DNA from: an uncultured bacterium
Lineage (GTDB): Bacteria; Bacteroidota; Bacteroidia; Chitinophagales; Chitinophagaceae
Direction: 5' to 3'
Assembly: GCA_903826405.1 (NCBI GenBank)
Contig: CAIKEH010000043.1
Location: 1 to 64,000, forward strand
Length of the DNA stretch: 64,000 nt
In this document: positions 45,063-54,110 of the stretch, piece by piece
How positions within the stretch are numbered: the stretch's first letter is position 1
Layout: each line of letters opens with the position of its first letter
Notes under the pieces: model-generated
Database searches by the model: none
What the model was told of the DNA's origin: nothing
Seen by the model: only the letters and a program-made list of their open reading frames with translations
Program-made: the position numbers and the translations under genes

Positions 45063-45092
45063 GACCCTCCAAGGGTGGACCCTCCAAGGGTG
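45063..45092. repeat. 15-bp tandem repeats, right cluster
   Basis: Two perfect 15-bp units GACCCTCCAAGGGTG, each containing the palindrome ACCCT-CCA-AGGGT, end 18 nt before the queuosine precursor transporter start. They are related to the left cluster 90 nt upstream (shared CCCTCCAAG). They may form hairpins in the leader RNA. No preQ1 riboswitch was recognised here. Confidence 0.85.
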
Positions 45093-45110
45093 GATTAAAA
45101 AAAAGAACAA

Positions 45111-45920
45111 ATGATCAAAAATCTACTCAATGAGAAACCCATCAGGGTCTTCAACATCCTGATGTCCTTCTTCGTCGCCAACGCACTCATTGCCGAATGC
45201 ATCGGTGGGAAGATCTTCAATCTGGAAGCACTCCTCGGCATAAAACTGCCCCACTTTGATCTATTCGGCGAAAAGGATCTGACCTTCGCACTCACCTGTG
45301 GCGTGCTTCTATGGCCGATCGAATTCGTCATGACGGACATAGTGAATGAATATTTCGGCCCCAAGGCAGTCCGTAGGATCTCCTATACCGCCATCGCCCT
45401 AATCTCCTATGCCTTTCTCATGTTCTACTTCGCGATGAGCACGACGCCCCCGGATTGGTGGGTGACAAGCAAAGTCGAAAATGGCGTCCCCAATATGCAG
45501 TTCGCATTCAACGCGATCTTCGGACAAGGCATGTGGATCATCCTCGGCAGCCTTACCGCATTCCTCGTGAGTCAGGTGGTGGACGTACTCGCTTTCCATC
45601 GCATCAAAAAAATCACCGGCGAAAAATGGCTATGGATGAGAGCAACCGGCTCCACCCTGATCTCCCAATTGGTCGACAGCTATATTGTTCTCTTCGTGGC
45701 ATTCTACATCGGACAAGGATGGAGCTGGCAGAAAGTACTGGCCATAGGGACCGTAAATTACATTTACAAGGCTACCGTTGCCTTATTAATGACACCGGTC
45801 ATATATTTGATCGAAAAAAGGATCGAATCTTTTGTCGGCTCAGATACCGCCAAAAAAATGAAGCGACTGGCCATGGGGAAAGAAGAAGATGCACCCATCA
45901 ACATCCCTACTGCCGGATAG
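45111..45920 (+). CDS. yhhQ: Queuosine precursor transporter
   Basis: The 269-residue membrane protein of the VUT/YhhQ family has NILMSFFVANALIAECIGGK, LLWPIEFVMTDIVNEYFG and STLISQLVDSYIVLFVAFY with the characteristic intramembrane acidic residues, and about six helices. It takes up preQ0/preQ1 for queuosine synthesis in tRNA. No other queuosine gene is adjacent. A cyclase-family lipoprotein gene follows after 16 nt. Confidence 0.92.
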   Translation: MIKNLLNEKPIRVFNILMSFFVANALIAECIGGKIFNLEALLGIKLPHFDLFGEKDLTFALTCGVLLWPIEFVMTDIVNEYFGPKAVRRISYTAIALISYAFLMFYFAMSTTPPDWWVTSKVENGVPNMQFAFNAIFGQGMWIILGSLTAFLVSQVVDVLAFHRIKKITGEKWLWMRATGSTLISQLVDSYIVLFVAFYIGQGWSWQKVLAIGTVNYIYKATVALLMTPVIYLIEKRIESFVGSDTAKKMKRLAMGKEEDAPINIPTAG

Positions 45921-45936
45921 TCCAAAAGCCATAAAC

Positions 45937-46737
45937 ATGAAAAAATCAACTATCATCATTCTCGTCGCGCTGACCTCCTGTTCCCAACAAAAGAAGCTCA
46001 GTACTTATTCTGATGGTATGTCTTGGACTGACCTGACTTACACATTTGACGCATCAACCCCTTACTGGCCTAACAACCCACGTGGTTTCGAGCACAACAC
46101 AGATGCGGAAGGAAGAACCCCATTGGGTTACTATTATTCTTCCTATTCGATCTTCACTCCGGAACACGGTGGTACGCATCTGGACGCACCCAACCATTTC
46201 TCGGAAAAAGGTCTGACTGTGGATCAGATTCCCATGAGCAGCCTTACCGGCAATGCCATAGTGATTGATATCTCAAGAAAAGCACTTGCTGACCGGGACT
46301 ACATTTTATCCGTTCAGGATATCATGGATTGGGAAAAAGTCAATGGAGCGATCCCCACAAACACGATCATCTTGATCAGGACAGGTTACGGAAAATTTTA
46401 TCCGGATCGCGCATCTTATTTCGGCACGGCGATGACAGGATTGTCCGCCATACCACTTCTGCATTTTCCCGGCGTTTCGCCCGAAGCCATGCAATGGCTG
46501 GTAGATAATCGGGATATCAAGGCTCTAGGTTTGGATACACCGAGTATGGACTATGGACAATCCAAGGAATTCAAAAGCCATCAGATCCTGCTTGGCCGAA
46601 ATAAACCTGGCTTTGAGAACCTGGCGAATCTTGACAAATTACCGACCAAGAATATTTACATCATTGCTCTCCCGATGAAGATCGGAAAAGGAAGCGGAGG
46701 GCCGCTACGCATCATAGCGGGCATACCCAAAAGCTGA
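45937..46737 (+). CDS. Cyclase-family (kynurenine formamidase-like) lipoprotein
   Basis: The 266-residue protein has a lipoprotein signal (IIILVALTSC) and the cyclase/KynB-type metal-binding motif HGGTHLDAPNHF, with GLDTPSMDYGQSKEFKSHQ as the second metal segment. Relatives hydrolyse N-formylkynurenine or isatin-like amides. The exported form suggests an unknown external substrate. The ATG at 45937 is preferred to an upstream start inside yhhQ. Confidence 0.85.
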   Translation: MKKSTIIILVALTSCSQQKKLSTYSDGMSWTDLTYTFDASTPYWPNNPRGFEHNTDAEGRTPLGYYYSSYSIFTPEHGGTHLDAPNHFSEKGLTVDQIPMSSLTGNAIVIDISRKALADRDYILSVQDIMDWEKVNGAIPTNTIILIRTGYGKFYPDRASYFGTAMTGLSAIPLLHFPGVSPEAMQWLVDNRDIKALGLDTPSMDYGQSKEFKSHQILLGRNKPGFENLANLDKLPTKNIYIIALPMKIGKGSGGPLRIIAGIPKS

Positions 46738-46750
46738 CCCTACCTACTTA

Positions 46751-48178
46751 TTAATGTAAGGATGTTGCGCCTTTAATGCACGTATTAAAAGTCGCACAAA
46801 ATGATGGGGTGGTGACATCATCAAACGGATCATCAGGCAGTCTGATCAAATTACTCCTTCCCTTTTCCACTGCATCAGCCCGCAATAAACTCAATCCTAT
46901 ACCAGCAACTCCTTGCATGAGTCCTGTTTGAGCCTGCAATAGGCCGGGGCGAGAACGATTTTCAGCCTGAACCCACTGCAGTCCTTTGCCATGGCTAGTG
47001 CTTTTTTGCAGAAGATCATCCAGCACGCGCTTTGCAAATTGAAGATATATGCTGTCTCTGTATATGCCATACATGTCGAGATAGAAGGCAGCAATGCCTG
47101 CATTACCACAACAGAAACCGACATTGTCCCAATAACCACTGGTCGGCTTTTCCGGTATGCCGGAGTTTATGACCGATCCAGCTGCCTTGCCCAGCTGTTC
47201 TTTCCAGTATGGAAGTCCTGTTTGAGTAAAAAGCTCATGGTAAAGCCTTGCTGTTCCTGCTGGCCCATGGCACCAACCCACATAATAACGATCCATGGCC
47301 GCAGGATCCGGTTCCGCATGACGGATCATTCCCTGTGACGAAGAAATCCCCGCCAGATATCTAGCCGCTTGATCGGCATCACTGAAAAACATTTGGAGTC
47401 CGGTCTCCCGGTATAATCTTGCCATGAAGTAAGCGACCCCGGCCGTACCATGGGAAAAATTGGGCATGAAGAAATGATTCGCCGTATCCTTCATGAGCAT
47501 GGGCCATCGTGCAACACCCTTAGAAGACGAAAGCATCCGCTTATTGAGGATGGCCCCCACTTTAGAGGCCTGATCAAGTCCATCATCCATGAAACCCTCT
47601 TTCTTGGCGTATAAGAATGTAAGTCCAATACCTGCATATCCATATATGATATCATTCGCCACCGATGAACTATCGCCATACTTATTCACAAATGCCCTGA
47701 GGCTATCCAGAACCTGACGGGCGGCCATACCATAGGACTTCTTTCTGAACATCTTGTCCGCCTCATGCAAGACGAATACCAATCCTGAAGCACCGGTATA
47801 AAGTCCGGTGTTGTTTTCGTCCCAACTGTTGGGCAATAAAGCTATGAGACGGTCAGTCGCTTTTTCTGCGACACGAAGGAACCTGCCCTCTCCCGTCGCA
47901 TGATAGAGTTCGAGATAGAATAAAATTATACCTGAGTTGCCTGAATAAAGCTCCGGTGTTGAGGACGTAGAGTCACGGACATCGGGCCAAGAAATGCCTT
48001 TGCTATCAATGCGTTGCAGAGTGGATAACCAACTTTCCGCTTTGAGCGCCGCTTCAAGATAACGACCGGATTGTGCAATGCCTGGATATGATGAAAGAAA
48101 AATTAACACTGCTAAGCATAATGCTTTGAGCAATGAACAATTAAGATGATGCCGGATCTTCACATCGTTCAATCGCAT
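46751..48178 (-). CDS. Exported LanC-like protein with CCG zinc motif
   Basis: The 475-residue protein has a signal peptide (ALCLAVLIFLSSYPGIAQ) and a LanC-like alpha/alpha toroid with repeated GxxG helices (YSGNSGIILFYLELYH; YTGASGLVFVLHEAD; YGYAGIGLTFLYA; FSHGTAGVAYFMARLY; GAAGIGLSLL-type at the end). Zinc ligands of LanC-type cyclases map to Cys303 (WCHGPAG) and Cys356-Cys357 (CCGNAG). The second motif has Cys in place of the usual His, as in the CCG group of lanthipeptide synthetases. Export to the periplasm is unusual. No lanthipeptide precursor or dehydratase gene is adjacent, so peptide cyclisation is not established; it may have another thiol- or zinc-dependent role. It lies 1 nt after the NHL-repeat gene, so they form an operon. 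Confidence 0.82.
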   Translation of the reverse strand: MRLNDVKIRHHLNCSLLKALCLAVLIFLSSYPGIAQSGRYLEAALKAESWLSTLQRIDSKGISWPDVRDSTSSTPELYSGNSGIILFYLELYHATGEGRFLRVAEKATDRLIALLPNSWDENNTGLYTGASGLVFVLHEADKMFRKKSYGMAARQVLDSLRAFVNKYGDSSSVANDIIYGYAGIGLTFLYAKKEGFMDDGLDQASKVGAILNKRMLSSSKGVARWPMLMKDTANHFFMPNFSHGTAGVAYFMARLYRETGLQMFFSDADQAARYLAGISSSQGMIRHAEPDPAAMDRYYVGWCHGPAGTARLYHELFTQTGLPYWKEQLGKAAGSVINSGIPEKPTSGYWDNVGFCCGNAGIAAFYLDMYGIYRDSIYLQFAKRVLDDLLQKSTSHGKGLQWVQAENRSRPGLLQAQTGLMQGVAGIGLSLLRADAVEKGRSNLIRLPDDPFDDVTTPSFCATFNTCIKGATSLH

Positions 48179-48179
48179 A

Positions 48180-49217
48180 TCAATTTGCCCGCTTCAACTT
48201 ATATGGATAAACCTTACCTGATGCCCATTGAGCTACGTAGAGGTTGCCATCCCGATCCACACATACATCATGTGGATGGTTGAAGATCTTTTCGGACTGC
48301 CGCATCGGCTTCAACGAACCATTCTCATAAATCGGCTCTGTACCTCCTATATTGCTGACCACCTTGTTGTTCTTGTCGAGTATGGTCACAAATCCGGTAC
48401 CCTCTGCACTCAGGTCGGGTGAACGCAGTACCGCTGCAAAGAGATGATCACCGCTGATGACGGGTCTGCAAACGCAGGCACCGGGCAATGAAATCTTATC
48501 CAAAAGCTTTCCGCTTGTAGAGAAACGCTTGAAGCAGTTTCGGGTGCGGTCCGTCACGAGCAGGGTTTCACTGCCATCGCGTCTATCGAAAGTGATGCCA
48601 TGTGCATTATCCAGATGTTCGTCACCGTCCCCACGTCCGCCGAAATAATTCTTCAGCTTGCCGTTCCTGTCGTAGTGAAGTACATACTGGGCGCCGTAGC
48701 CATCTGCGATATATATGTCCCCATCCTCACCGATGACGGTTTCGGTGGGCACGAATTCATCGTTTTTCTTGTAAATACCATTCGCGTCCAGAGGGGCAGG
48801 GATCGTCAACAAGATTTTCCCATCCATGGATACTTTATAGACCTCATGCTTATTGGTGTCCGTCACATACAGGAACTCCGTTCCTCCTTCACTATGCAAA
48901 GTGAGGCCATGCGCTCCGGGGAATTCATGCCCCCAGCTATCTAATAGCTTGCCTTTCGTATCGTATATCAGGATGTTGTTTTTCGTTTCATTCGTAAGCA
49001 AAATGATCCTTCCCTTTTTATCTTGTACCATCTCATGGCAATCGTTCACCGGATACTTCTCCTTGTCTGCACGACTCCAGGATGTGTCCAGGGTATAACG
49101 CATGCCATTATGCCCATAGACAGGACCTTTATCCCGAGCGAATAGCCCTTTCGTGATGAGGATACCACCGGTTGCTGCGGCAGTGTTTCGTAGAAATGTC
49201 CTTCTGTTCTGTGACAT
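48180..49217 (-). CDS. Tat-exported NHL-repeat beta-propeller protein
   Basis: The 345-residue protein starts with a twin-arginine signal (NRRTFLRNTAAATGGILIT) and then shows six-bladed propeller repeats with NHL-like segments: PGAHGLTLHSEGGTEFLYVTD, NAHGITFDRRDGSETLLVTD and FNHPHDVCVDRDGNLYVAQW. It resembles peptidyl-alpha-hydroxyglycine lyase-type and other binding propellers; no catalytic set could be assigned. The ATG at 49217 is preferred to an in-frame TTG at 49238. It is the first gene of a two-gene operon with the exported LanC-like protein. Confidence 0.85.
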   Translation of the reverse strand: MSQNRRTFLRNTAAATGGILITKGLFARDKGPVYGHNGMRYTLDTSWSRADKEKYPVNDCHEMVQDKKGRIILLTNETKNNILIYDTKGKLLDSWGHEFPGAHGLTLHSEGGTEFLYVTDTNKHEVYKVSMDGKILLTIPAPLDANGIYKKNDEFVPTETVIGEDGDIYIADGYGAQYVLHYDRNGKLKNYFGGRGDGDEHLDNAHGITFDRRDGSETLLVTDRTRNCFKRFSTSGKLLDKISLPGACVCRPVISGDHLFAAVLRSPDLSAEGTGFVTILDKNNKVVSNIGGTEPIYENGSLKPMRQSEKIFNHPHDVCVDRDGNLYVAQWASGKVYPYKLKRAN

Positions 49218-49403
49218 GCTTTTGTTTTTGGATTTCAAACGTTCAACTGATCGGTTTACGGCCCCGATCTTCCCTCAAGTTAGTGTTTTATCCTTCGAAA
49301 AAACCATGATCCGGGCGTCAAAAGCACGTATCATGGCTTAAACATTAGATATCACTGACAACCAGCCTTTCCGTCATAAAATATCTCTTTGGCTGAAGGT
49401 CGA

Positions 49404-49817
49404 TCACAGGATCTGATTGAACTCCAGCCGCTCGCCATCGGGTCCAAGGATCATGAAATAACGGCATCCCGTTGACCAGAAAGTTGGCAGGTGAACAGGG
49501 GCATCCTCAACGATACGATAGCCGGCATTCTTCAACTTCTGGAACACGGCATCAACATCATCCACATCGAATGCGATGTGATCCACATGTCCATTGCTCC
49601 TGCTGCGCACTTCTTCGAGATGGCTCTTCGGCATCTGATAAAGTTCGATGATCATACCCTTCAACTGCATCATGCTCACTTTTCCTTGCTCACCCTCCAA
49701 CTCAAAAGTGGTGGACATCACATCCGTGAATCCCAAGCTTTCATAAAATAACTTGGAGGTGGCGATGTCCGTTACAGGAATGCCCACATGCTGAAGGTGA
49801 TTGATACTTATATCCAT
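49404..49817 (-). CDS. VOC family (glyoxalase-like) protein
   Basis: The 137-residue protein has two beta-alpha-beta-beta-beta modules of the vicinal oxygen chelate superfamily (HVGIPVTDIATSKLFYESLGF; VDHIAFDVDDVDAVFQKLKNAG; a FMILGPDGERLEFNQ end). His and Glu metal ligands are present. It may be a lactoylglutathione lyase, epimerase or dioxygenase-like enzyme; the specific reaction is not evident. Confidence 0.87.
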   Translation of the reverse strand: MDISINHLQHVGIPVTDIATSKLFYESLGFTDVMSTTFELEGEQGKVSMMQLKGMIIELYQMPKSHLEEVRSRSNGHVDHIAFDVDDVDAVFQKLKNAGYRIVEDAPVHLPTFWSTGCRYFMILGPDGERLEFNQIL

Positions 49818-49852
49818 GGTTGTATTTTTCTACTAAAAAATTTGAACTTAAA

Positions 49853-51142
49853 TCATTTTACCCCTGAATATCCGAAGACCAGGCTGCAGAAGGCTTTGAC
49901 TCCCGTGATGAAGCTGGATTCGTCCAAATAGAAATCAGGCGTATGATGCTGCCCGAATCCAGAAGCGGCCTGGCCCTTGGGCATACCCCCCAGACTGAAG
50001 AAAAAAGAAGGTGCTTTTTCACCATAAAAGGAGAAGTCCTCAGCTACCATGACCCATGTGGATTCCACTACCTGATCCGACCCTACAGCCTTCAACAGTA
50101 AAGCAGCTGACTTCTTGGCCAGTTCAGGGTCATTGTAATTGACGAGGGTCTGCGTATTGATCTCCACTTCAGCAGTGGCTCCTGCACTCTCAGCGATGGA
50201 GGTCACGGTTTTGCGTATCCTTTCATGAACTTTTTTACGCATATCCGCATCCAATGATCGAATCGTTCCACCCATCTCCGCTTTTTCAGGTATGATATTA
50301 TCTCTTACACCGGCATGGAACTGCCCCACCGTGATGACCAGAGGTGCTTTGGTGAGATCTGTTTCTCGACTGACAATATGCTGCAGCCCCTCGATGATCT
50401 GTGCCGATACCACAATCGGGTCAATACTGCTCCAGGGCATGGCCCCATGACTACCCTTACCCATCACCGTTATCTTGAAAAGATCTGACGATGCCTGAAA
50501 TGCCCCGGATTTATATGCCAACTGGCCGGAGGGAAGTCCTGCTGCCATGTGCAGACCGAAAGTCGCTTCCACTTTGGGATCGTTCAGCGCACCTTGCTTG
50601 ATCATGAGAGGCGCCCCAGCTTCTTCTTTGTTCGGAGCACCCTCTTCAGCAGGTTGGAAAAGGAATACTATAGTCCCCGGAAGATCTTTCTGCATCTGCT
50701 TCATCACCTTTGCAGTGGCCATGAGTATGGAGGTGTGTGCATCATGCCCGCATGCGTGCATCACGCCCACAGTTCGCCCGTTGAACTCGGTGGTCACTTT
50801 GGATGCGAAAGGGACAGCGGTTCTTTCGGTGAGAGGCAGCGCATCGATATCGGCACGCAGGGCCAGAACCGGACCCGGCTTCCCCCCTTTCAATATGGCC
50901 ACAACTCCTGTATTCGCCACTGGATATCGGACCTCAAGACCCAATGTTTTCATCTGCTCTGCGATGAAGGCGCCAGTCTTGAACTCCCTGTTGGAAAGCT
51001 CCGGATTCTCGTGGAAATGATGACGCCAACCGATCAATTCAGGCTCAACGGCCTTGAGCAACACATCATAATTCTTGGGCATGACCTGCGCGAAGGAGAT
51101 CAAGCTCATGAACAGCCCCACCAGCAAGAGCCACTTTTTCAT
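49853..51142 (-). CDS. M20-family amidohydrolase (exported)
   Basis: The 429-residue metallopeptidase has a signal peptide (LLLVGLFMSLISFAQ) and the IAA-amino-acid/hippurate hydrolase pattern. It has RADIDALPL, MHACGHDAHTSILM with metal-binding Cys and His, FQPAEEGAPNKEEAGA with the catalytic Glu, a dimerisation domain (about 195-305) and VAEDFSFYGEKAP. It would remove N-acyl groups from amino acids in the periplasm. Confidence 0.93.
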   Translation of the reverse strand: MKKWLLLVGLFMSLISFAQVMPKNYDVLLKAVEPELIGWRHHFHENPELSNREFKTGAFIAEQMKTLGLEVRYPVANTGVVAILKGGKPGPVLALRADIDALPLTERTAVPFASKVTTEFNGRTVGVMHACGHDAHTSILMATAKVMKQMQKDLPGTIVFLFQPAEEGAPNKEEAGAPLMIKQGALNDPKVEATFGLHMAAGLPSGQLAYKSGAFQASSDLFKITVMGKGSHGAMPWSSIDPIVVSAQIIEGLQHIVSRETDLTKAPLVITVGQFHAGVRDNIIPEKAEMGGTIRSLDADMRKKVHERIRKTVTSIAESAGATAEVEINTQTLVNYNDPELAKKSAALLLKAVGSDQVVESTWVMVAEDFSFYGEKAPSFFFSLGGMPKGQAASGFGQHHTPDFYLDESSFITGVKAFCSLVFGYSGVK

Positions 51143-51422
51143 ACTTCTAGATTTTCCGGCAAAGTAATGATACTAAGCGGAAAAGAGTGGAGAAAGATCA
51201 ACAGCCGTTTTTATTATTTGGGGCAGATCCCTTTATTTCAGTCCATGACTCAAAGAAAAGGGATGGGGTGAATGCCTCTCATCACCCACATAACAATAAG
51301 TGAGTACAAAGTAATTGACTGCGTACACCTGGGTGGCTCCACCTTTTACAAAGTACTGGAACAAGGAACCTCGAATTTCAAAATATGAACTATTCTCTAT
51401 CTTAGTGGATAACGCATCACTT

Positions 51423-52718
51423 ATGAATAAGTTCGTTATTCTCTTTCTCGTGCTTTGTATGGACTTCCATACACAGGCACAACGTACCCTCATCCTGGCT
51501 AAAACATTGATAGATGGAACCGGTAAGGTGATTTCCGATCCAGCCGTACTGATCGATAGTGGCAGGATCATCAGCATCGGCAGGCGTGGTCCGGTCTCCA
51601 AAGGAACCCAGTTGATAAACTTGGGTGAACGTACTTTATTGCCGGGGCTCATCGACGTGCATGTTCATCCGGATAATGGCGACGACGATTACCAGGTTGC
51701 TCACCTCCGTAGTTCTTCTGCATACAAAGCATTAATGGCACTTAAAAACGTACAGGATCTTCTTCAGGCTGGGTGGACCGCCTTACGTGTGGCCGGCGAC
51801 CAGGACGTCGCCTATGCAAACATGGATCTCAGGAAAGCCATTGATGGCGGACTCTTCACTGGTCCTCATATTTATGGTGCAGCCCACTACATTTCCGTTA
51901 CTGGTGGCGGAGGCGATATAAACTTCATTTCTCCCGAACAACAGGTGATCGCCGATGGTCTTATCGCAAATGGTCCTGACGAGATGCGCAAGGCCGTTCG
52001 CAACGAGATCAAATATGGCAGCAATTGGATCAAGATACTGGAGACCGGCGCATTCATGACCACAGGCGATAATCCCCAGAACGTACACTTCAGCCCGGAG
52101 GAACTGAAGGCCGTCGTTGAAGAGGCCTCTCGTCGCGATGTTCCCGTCATGGCTCATGCCCATGCCACAGAAGGCATCAAACAAGCCGTGAAAGCAGGTG
52201 TAAGATCCATAGAACATGGTTCCTATATGGACGAAGAAGCCATCGACCTGATGATACAATACGGTACCTGGCTCATACCCACCCTGACCATCGACCTCTG
52301 GTTTCAGGAAAAATGGTCAGATAGTAAAGCACTGTCCAAAGCGATCGAACTGGCGAAGAACTCCCGAAAACAAGTATATGATATGCTGAGGTTGGGCATC
52401 CGCAAAGGACTGAAAGTAGGCGTCGGTACTGACTATGTAGGTTGGCCGGCGGAATATTCTGCAAGAGAATTTGAGGAATTGGTGAAGGTAGGCATGACCC
52501 CGATGCAGGCCATCATGGCCGGAACCAAGGTGAATGCAGAACTCCTGAGAAAGGACAATGAGATCGGGACGATCGAACCCGGTAAACTGGCGGACATCAT
52601 CGCCGTAGATAAGGATCCTCTTAAAGACATCAGCGAGCTTCAAAGAGTGACCTTTGTCATGATAGGAGGTAAGGTGGTGAAAAAAACCGGTTTGTCGGAC
52701 TCACCGCAGTCAAAATAG
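51423..52718 (+). CDS. Exported metal-dependent amidohydrolase
   Basis: The 431-residue protein has a signal peptide (VILFLVLCMDFHTQAQ) and an imidazolonepropionase-like amidohydrolase barrel. It has LLPGLIDVHVHPD with the HxH metal pair, VPVMAHAHATEG, VRSIEHGSYMDEE, and a final VGVGTDYVGWP Asp segment, with LADIIAVDKDPL at the C-terminus. Starts upstream of 51423 add unrelated residues. Likely substrates are cyclic or peptide-like amides (prolidase-type); not determined. Confidence 0.9.
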   Translation: MNKFVILFLVLCMDFHTQAQRTLILAKTLIDGTGKVISDPAVLIDSGRIISIGRRGPVSKGTQLINLGERTLLPGLIDVHVHPDNGDDDYQVAHLRSSSAYKALMALKNVQDLLQAGWTALRVAGDQDVAYANMDLRKAIDGGLFTGPHIYGAAHYISVTGGGGDINFISPEQQVIADGLIANGPDEMRKAVRNEIKYGSNWIKILETGAFMTTGDNPQNVHFSPEELKAVVEEASRRDVPVMAHAHATEGIKQAVKAGVRSIEHGSYMDEEAIDLMIQYGTWLIPTLTIDLWFQEKWSDSKALSKAIELAKNSRKQVYDMLRLGIRKGLKVGVGTDYVGWPAEYSAREFEELVKVGMTPMQAIMAGTKVNAELLRKDNEIGTIEPGKLADIIAVDKDPLKDISELQRVTFVMIGGKVVKKTGLSDSPQSK

Positions 52719-52884
52719 GTCGTCCGGTTGACCATAAAACCGCAGGGCTTGTTAAGTAGGAAATTCATTTTGCCTTTTTTAATTATCCGGTGAAGCTCAA
52801 TAGCAGAATTGGGCGAGCCTCACAAATGACCGCTTACATCAGGATCAAAAAACAACATCAAAAAAACAAATCGACATTTCACAC

Positions 52885-54051
52885 ATGAAAAAAAGCACGG
52901 CCGCAGTATGGAGTGGAGAAGGTGATCTCAACACAAAAGGAGCTGCCACCTCACCTATCGTGAATAGCGTTGCCTTCAGCTACAAAGACCTTGAAGCATG
53001 GCATCAGGTCTCCCTCGGAAAAACTGATGGGTTCATTTATAGCCGGAACACAAATCCCACCGTAGCTGTATTGGAAGAAAAGATACGTGTATTGGAAGGG
53101 GCAGAAGATGCAACATCTTTCTCAACCGGAATGGCCGCCATCAGCAATACGCTATTCACCTTTCTTACCACGGGCAAACGTGTGGTCTCCCTGAAGGACA
53201 CCTACGGTGGAACGAGCAAGATCTTCCTTGACTTCCTTCCCAAATATGGCGTTGACGTGAAATTGTGCGACACAACGGATCATGGACAACTTGAAACCGA
53301 GATCGCGAAAGGTTGCGATCTCCTTTATCTGGAGACACCAACCAATCCGACACTGAAAGTGGTCGACATCAAAAGGCTTGCTGATGCAGCTAAAAAAGTT
53401 GGGGCAGTGGTGGTGGTGGATAACACCTTCGCCACCCCCATCAATCAGAATCCGCTGCAGTCAGGCGCCGACCTTGTCATCCACAGTGCCACCAAATTCC
53501 TATGTGGCCATTCTGACGCCATGGGCGGATTGCTGGCAGGGAGAAAAGAACTGGTACGTAAAGTTTACCATTTCAGGGAGATCAACGGCGCTAGCTTGCA
53601 AGCCGACCCTGCCTACATGATTGCACGGGGAATGAAAACCCTTGAGCTTCGCATCGAAAGACAAAATGCTTCGGCCATGACCATTGCCCGATACCTCAAG
53701 ACACACTCGAAAGTGAAGGATGTTTTTTACCCTGGGCTTGAATCGCATATCGGACATGATATCGCAAAGCGGCAAATGTCCGGATTCGGCGGGATGATGA
53801 GTTTCGCATTGGACGGCAGCTACGAGCTCGTGAAAAAATTCCTCACCAGCCTGCAATGGGTACACCTCGCCGCAAGCCTTGGCTCGGTCAGTACCCTGGC
53901 CGGCCCACCCCGCACAACCAGCCATGTGGAACTGACCGAGCAGCAACGAGCCATGCTGGGTATCCCGGAAAGCCTGATCCGATACAGCGTAGGTATTGAG
54001 AATGTGGAGGACCTGCTGGAAGATATAGAACAAGCGCTGGGGAAATTGTAG
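52885..54051 (+). CDS. Cys/Met metabolism PLP-dependent enzyme
   Basis: The 388-residue fold-type I enzyme of the cystathionine gamma-synthase/lyase and methionine gamma-lyase family has IYSRNTNPTVAVLEEKI, TGMAAISNTL, VVVDNTFATPINQNP and HSATKFLCGHSD with Lys204 as PLP lysine. A TTSHVE segment and GIENVEDLLEDIEQAL end are also typical. The FLCGHSD variant replaces the more common YxxGHSD. It could be a lyase or gamma-synthase; the sequence alone does not settle this. Confidence 0.9.
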   Translation: MKKSTAAVWSGEGDLNTKGAATSPIVNSVAFSYKDLEAWHQVSLGKTDGFIYSRNTNPTVAVLEEKIRVLEGAEDATSFSTGMAAISNTLFTFLTTGKRVVSLKDTYGGTSKIFLDFLPKYGVDVKLCDTTDHGQLETEIAKGCDLLYLETPTNPTLKVVDIKRLADAAKKVGAVVVVDNTFATPINQNPLQSGADLVIHSATKFLCGHSDAMGGLLAGRKELVRKVYHFREINGASLQADPAYMIARGMKTLELRIERQNASAMTIARYLKTHSKVKDVFYPGLESHIGHDIAKRQMSGFGGMMSFALDGSYELVKKFLTSLQWVHLAASLGSVSTLAGPPRTTSHVELTEQQRAMLGIPESLIRYSVGIENVEDLLEDIEQALGKL

Positions 54052-54110
54052 TTTTCCAAGAGCACAAGCCAGGATGCTTTAACCTCCTGTGAGCAGTCTC
54101 AAATCCTTTA

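Noticed and set aside
45000..45110. preQ1 riboswitch upstream of yhhQ
   Set aside because: The leader is dominated by 15-bp repeats and the short H-type pseudoknot pattern of preQ1 aptamers was not seen.
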